DNA from: Mnemiopsis leidyi
Lineage: Eukaryota; Ctenophora; Tentaculata; Lobata; Bolinopsidae
NCBI GenBank assembly: GCA_000226015.1
Contig: JH152673.1
Location: forward strand, 79,959-106,226
Reading direction: 5' to 3'
Length of the DNA stretch: 26,268 nt
This document shows, one piece after another, positions 10,877 through 26,268 of the stretch; positions within the stretch are counted from its first letter, which is position 1, and every line of letters begins with the position of its first letter. A model generated the notes under the pieces. The model was given only the letters and a program-made list of their open reading frames with translations. It did no database searches and was not told where the DNA came from. The position numbers and the translations under genes are program-made.

Positions 10877-11084
10877 AGTTGCTAAGTTTGTATAGCCTAC
10901 ATGTGTGTAGGCTTACGCCGCGCGCAAAAGGGCTCTTGACGAGATTGGAGATGATATCCGTCTAACGTTCTAACGAAACGTTAGGAGAGCAGCAAACTGC
11001 GAGCCGCGCGCGGGTCGGGTAACACCTCGACAAAAGGGCTCTGATTACAGCATACAGTTTAGCGGGCGATGCGCGTCTAGAACT

Positions 11085-11428
11085 TTGTACAGCAGCGCGC
11101 ACCCTCCCGTCATTTTATTATCCCGTCATTTTATTCTCCTCTATTCGCTTCTTGTACAGCAGCGCGCACCCTCCCGTCATTTTATTCGAATGAGGGTCGG
11201 ACAAAGTCAGACAATTCGCTTCCAAGGAGGGTCGGTCGGACAAAGTCAGACAACTAGAACTTCTTCGAAATTCAGGCCAGAAATGCGTGAGAGCGCGTGA
11301 TGGCCGCGACAGTAGGTTATCAACCTACAACAAATTACAGTGAACAACATGTTGTCTGACTTCGTCCGACCCTCATTCGAAGCGAATAGAGGGAATAAAA
11401 TGACAGGAGGGTGCGCGCTGCCGTACAA
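11085..11428. repeat. Direct and inverted copies of a 35-bp GC-rich block
   Basis: The block beginning TTGTACAGCAGCGCGCACCC lies at 11085-11119 and 11152-11186 (period 67) and in inverted form at 11394-11428. The adjoining GAGGGTCGGACAAAGTCAGA block is likewise at about 11191, 11225 and, inverted, 11350-11375. Together they form a foldback around block A. Confidence 0.78.
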
Positions 11429-11579
11429 ACAACATGCAACATGCAACGTTTACAAGACCCATTGCGCGCCGGCAAAAGCACACTTTTTTATATGCCGGCG
11501 CACAGTCGGTCTTGACGAGATTATATCTGTCTATCTTTCTAACGTTCAGCTTTGAGTGTCGGGTATCACCGCGACAAAA

Positions 11580-12632
11580 TCGGTCCCATTTAAACGTCCT
11601 ATGTTGTTCACGGTTAGATCGAAGCAATAATATATTAATAAATATCAAACGCGCGCATGTATGACTTCTAAGCTAGTTATGTCGTGCGCGGATACCAATA
11701 AGTTTTAAATGCGTGTTACATGAAGAGTCCATTTAACGACATCAGTGATAACGAACAGTAATACATTTTTAAGTCAATCCATAATAAATGGGCCGTTCAC
11801 ATATTAATTTATCAGCTAGAAGGACATGGGTTGTGTTAGCCCATAATTTTCGTCTGATTCATGACCCATTTATTTTCAAAAAAGTTCCCATCCCACCAAT
11901 TTTTTGAAGTAATAAATAACTGGATATCATGGTAGAAAACAATGCTAGCTTTCATTTTTCTTAGAGATTCTGAATACTGTCCGTTTTGGAAAGAGGGCGA
12001 TAAGGCCGTCATGAGTAATATGATTACGATTGATTGCGTGAATGGGAGGGGGTTAGTATTTTCGAATGTATTGAAAACATATTTTTAATGAATTTCACAC
12101 ATGTTCGCTAAAGAAAATGAATTTTCGAATGATAATGTTTTAACACTTTAACATCAATTAATCAACAAATATTTGAAAGTTTTATGAATTTCCGAATCAC
12201 AAATAACATGTTTCAAAGCTCAAAACCTCGGCTGAATAAATATAAAAAGTAATTAACAACTTAAACAACATAGAGAACAAAAATCAACTGATCAACAGAA
12301 ATTGCAACCCAAGGTTTTTAACGAAAATTCTGATTTATTGGAGGTTAAAACTGGACAAAATTACAATACATTTAACAATTTACAGTAATCATTTAACCAA
12401 TATTAATCGAATGATTTCAAATCCTTAACAATGTTATAAAATTGAGTCCTATCAAATGATTTAAAGGGTTTTTTTCTTATAACAAATAAATCTCCACTTT
12501 GACACATAGTAACGGAATATCAATGTTGATTGAAATTAGATTCACTCTCAATGTCAAAGCATTTTTACAGCGAAAGTTTCATGGAAAGTAAAATAGCTGA
12601 GCCGATAGTTATAGACTATTGACTCTGGTGAT
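11580..12632. other. AT-rich flank and DUF445-gene 3' UTR
   Basis: Very AT-rich with no gene recognised. A minus-strand AATAAA (plus-strand TTTATT at 12334-12339) about 294 bases past the DUF445-gene stop is a plausible polyadenylation signal. Confidence 0.45.
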
Positions 12633-24347
<11,715 letters not shown>

Positions 24348-24360
24348 AAAACCACACTAG

Positions 24361-24906
24361 GACCTTACATCCTTAAAGCAAGAGAATGAGCAGTAAGATT
24401 ATTGATGACATTAGCATGACGATCTCAAGGATGATGATCCAATGATAAAACCATGAGTGGTTAATACTTTGATAGATGTGAGGTACAATTTAAATTCGAT
24501 CAAGAACGACTGTTTGCAGAATATATACTTAGTCATTATATCGCTCATTCAGAGTCAAGAAAATAAACAACTTTCAAGGTAATAAAGCATATGAAACACT
24601 TTTTATTGGACATAAAAATATTGATATGATGAAAATTGATAAAATCTATGATAAAATAGATCATAAATAGTTGATCAAATACAAGCAATGGCATAACCTT
24701 TAACCCAAAAACCATAATCAAATTATGAGAGACTACTAGCACTGATTCTTTGAGAAAGTTTCACACTAAATAACAAATAAGAGCAGCGCAGTTCTCCCTT
24801 TCGAACCACTTAGAGATATTTTCATACTGCATGATATACATAAAGCTCAACCACCTAGACTAGAATTTAACAAAAGCTCAAGGAAAAGAACCACGAGGAT
24901 ATACAA
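24361..24906. other. RBX1 3' UTR and DUF445-gene upstream region
   Basis: About 560 bp separate the RBX1 stop from the DUF445-gene start on the same strand. A minus-strand AATAAA (plus-strand TTTATT at 24602-24607) lies 300 bases past the RBX1 stop. The DUF445 promoter must overlap or follow this region, or the two genes share a transcript. Confidence 0.5.
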
Positions 24907-25245
<339 letters not shown>

Positions 25246-25554
25246 CTAAGTTTGGACTGATGAAAAAAACTTAATAAAAACATTCCTGTGCCAATATTCA
25301 TCAAAATTGGATAACACAAAAATTTCAGCCTTTGAGGGCCTTCTAAAGAATTTCAAAGTAAGCTGAGAATGCTTCAATATTGAACAAAACTAAATTTATA
25401 TAGACTAAAATGATATAAAAATATTCTAACTGCATATCTTTGCAAATTTCTAACTTGTAAAAAACTTAGGTGCAAGTAGACAGCATGGCCACCTTGAAAG
25501 TCCAAAATGCCTCGACCAAGAAAATTTTGGCACACTGGTCATATAGTTTGGTGA

Positions 25555-25737
25555 ATTGGGCAATTGACGCCAATGGATCCACTCAATGGAACAAATGGAT
25601 GTTTCATTGGCACCAATGGCATGAGGTCAGTGGTGCCAATGGTGGTCACAATCGCCATCAGCAACAATGGTGGTGTTCTATCAGCACCAATGGGGATCGC
25701 CATTGTTGACCATTGGATCCATTATAGTGGAACCAAT
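25555..25737. repeat. CCAATGG-rich repetitive segment
   Basis: Eight CCAAT/ATTGG pentamers in about 185 bp start near 25555, 25570, 25606, 25613, 25636, 25687, 25712 and 25733. Many sit within palindromic CCAATGG or CCATTGG. CCAATGGATCCACT near 25570 is echoed by CCATTGGATCC at 25710 and CCAATGAATCCACT at 25733. It is 325-507 bp upstream of the RBX1 start. It may be a degenerate minisatellite or a group of CCAAT boxes. The frames that cross it have no protein features. Confidence 0.62.
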
Positions 25738-25852
25738 GAATCCACTCTATGGTGATGTTCTATTCAGGATCATCACTTAGAGTATTACTTACTTTCTGTA
25801 TTACTTATCATATTTACTAAAGTATTTGTTACACCTGTACCCAGGCTTTTAC

Positions 25853-26073
25853 AGTTATACTGAAGGGGCTCCTGGAAGATTCTAGATCTTTTAACGGAGA
25901 CCCTCCTCATTTAACCCTCAATCACGGTTTCCCGGTCATTCGGCTGAGTCGACCGAAGAAGATTGCATAGGCAAATGCCCTTAGCGCACTCCTCTAGGAT
26001 TGGCGGATCTGGGAATTGAACCCCCGATCTTCTGCATAGAAAGTCGGGGTAGATACCACTACACCACCAACCC
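25853..26073 (-). mobile_element. tRNA-derived SINE
   Basis: On the minus strand the element begins GGTTGGTGGTGTAGTGGTAT, with a Pol III A box (TGGTGTAGTGG, 26056-26066). A B box (GGTTCAATTCC) follows at 26012-26022. The head ends CCGCCAATCC, partly pairing with its start as a degenerate tRNA acceptor stem. A non-tRNA body follows, with GTGCGCTAAGGGCATTTGCC, GGGAAACCGTGATTGAGGG and GAGGAGGGTCTCCG. The 3' boundary is approximate. The stems are too degraded for a working tRNA. Confidence 0.75.
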
Positions 26074-26268
26074 AAAGTTCAACTCAACTAAATATTCACC
26101 ACCTATTAAGTGGTCTGCAGACCACTTGATAACTGTGCCCAGTGACAGAAAGTTGAGAATTTAGGAATGGCATTCCTAGTAAAAATTGAAGAGGTTTAAG
26201 CACTTTAAGTAAGTTCAAGTAAGCCAAAGAAAGCCCAATCAGTCATCTCGGTACAAGTCGTGTTAAAT
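26074..26268. other. Right edge, no gene seen
   Basis: No coding sequence recognised. A small direct repeat (TAAGTGGTCTGCAGACCACTTGATA, about 26107-26131) forms a perfect short hairpin with CAAGTGGTCTGCAG symmetry. Confidence 0.4.

Larger units (their letters stand above)
10543..11578. repeat. Cluster of nested foldback/MITE-like repeats
   Basis: A roughly 1-kb island, GC-richer than its flanks, built from several repeated blocks. Block A (CTAGAACTTCTTC to AGTGAACAACAT) occurs at 10586-10689 and 11254-11350. Block B (GGGCTCT-TGATTACAG to GGGCGATGCGCGTCTAGAAC) occurs at 10543-10593 and 11035-11084. Block C (CACACTTTTTATATGCCGGCGCA then CGGTCTTGACGAGATT) occurs near 10707 and 11479. A fourth module ending in GTCGGGTATCACCGCGACA appears about four times in both orientations. 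None encodes a credible protein. Confidence 0.8.

Noticed and set aside
11085-11664. Several 66-91-aa frames on both strands
   Set aside because: They lie in the foldback repeat cluster, share repeated peptides across strands, and have no family motif.
25470-25755. Two plus-strand frames of 63-79 aa
   Set aside because: They translate the CCAATGG-rich repeat into biased W/H/N peptides.
25990-26073. Functional tRNA gene
   Set aside because: A and B boxes are present but the stems pair poorly and a SINE body follows, so it is better read as a SINE head.

Overview
The window is nuclear DNA from an invertebrate animal. It is AT-rich, with large introns, GT/CA microsatellites and mobile-element debris. 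Its genes are animal ones: dynactin p62, WDR6, mitochondrial acylglycerol kinase, RBX1, and a secreted sushi plus F-type-lectin-like protein. The lineage cannot be fixed from the sequence. Splice acceptors 1-2 bases before several start codons hint at a group that uses spliced-leader trans-splicing, such as hydrozoans, ctenophores, flatworms or tunicates.

Left part (1-9 kb, minus strand): three housekeeping genes with intronless coding regions read in the same direction. They are AGK (1356-2525), WDR6 (3061-5910) and DCTN4 (7273-8619). The next 4 kb hold no intact gene. They contain a non-LTR retrotransposon 3' remnant (about 9592-9813) and a dense cluster of foldback repeats (10.54-11.58 kb).

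Right part (12.6-25.2 kb): a seven-exon minus-strand gene for a DUF445-family (YheB/YjiN-like) membrane protein. I rebuilt it from exons 24198-24347, 23945-24065, 23198-23261, 22936-23072, 22611-22816, 13199-13285 and 12633-12743. All junctions are in phase and give 291 aa. Its fifth intron is 9.3 kb and carries two whole plus-strand genes. One is a 12-TM major facilitator transporter (four exons, 17584-19965). The other is a secreted protein with an unnamed N-terminal domain, a sushi domain and an F-type lectin-like C-terminal domain (two exons, 20869-22145). The same intron holds tandem repeats, a CA microsatellite with a 790-N assembly gap, and a decayed coding sequence split by a 200-bp MITE with a perfect 8-bp target duplication. 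RBX1 (24907-25230, minus) lies just upstream of the DUF445 gene. Upstream of RBX1 are a CCAAT-rich repeat and a tRNA-derived SINE.

The genes do not form one pathway. Mitochondrial lipid kinase/import, tRNA 2'-O-methylation, dynein transport, ubiquitin ligation, membrane transport and a secreted recognition-type protein lie side by side. The points most worth checking are the animal DUF445 gene with its nested genes, the lectin-like protein whose sugar-binding motif looks incomplete, the possible trans-splicing, and the unclassified repeat families.
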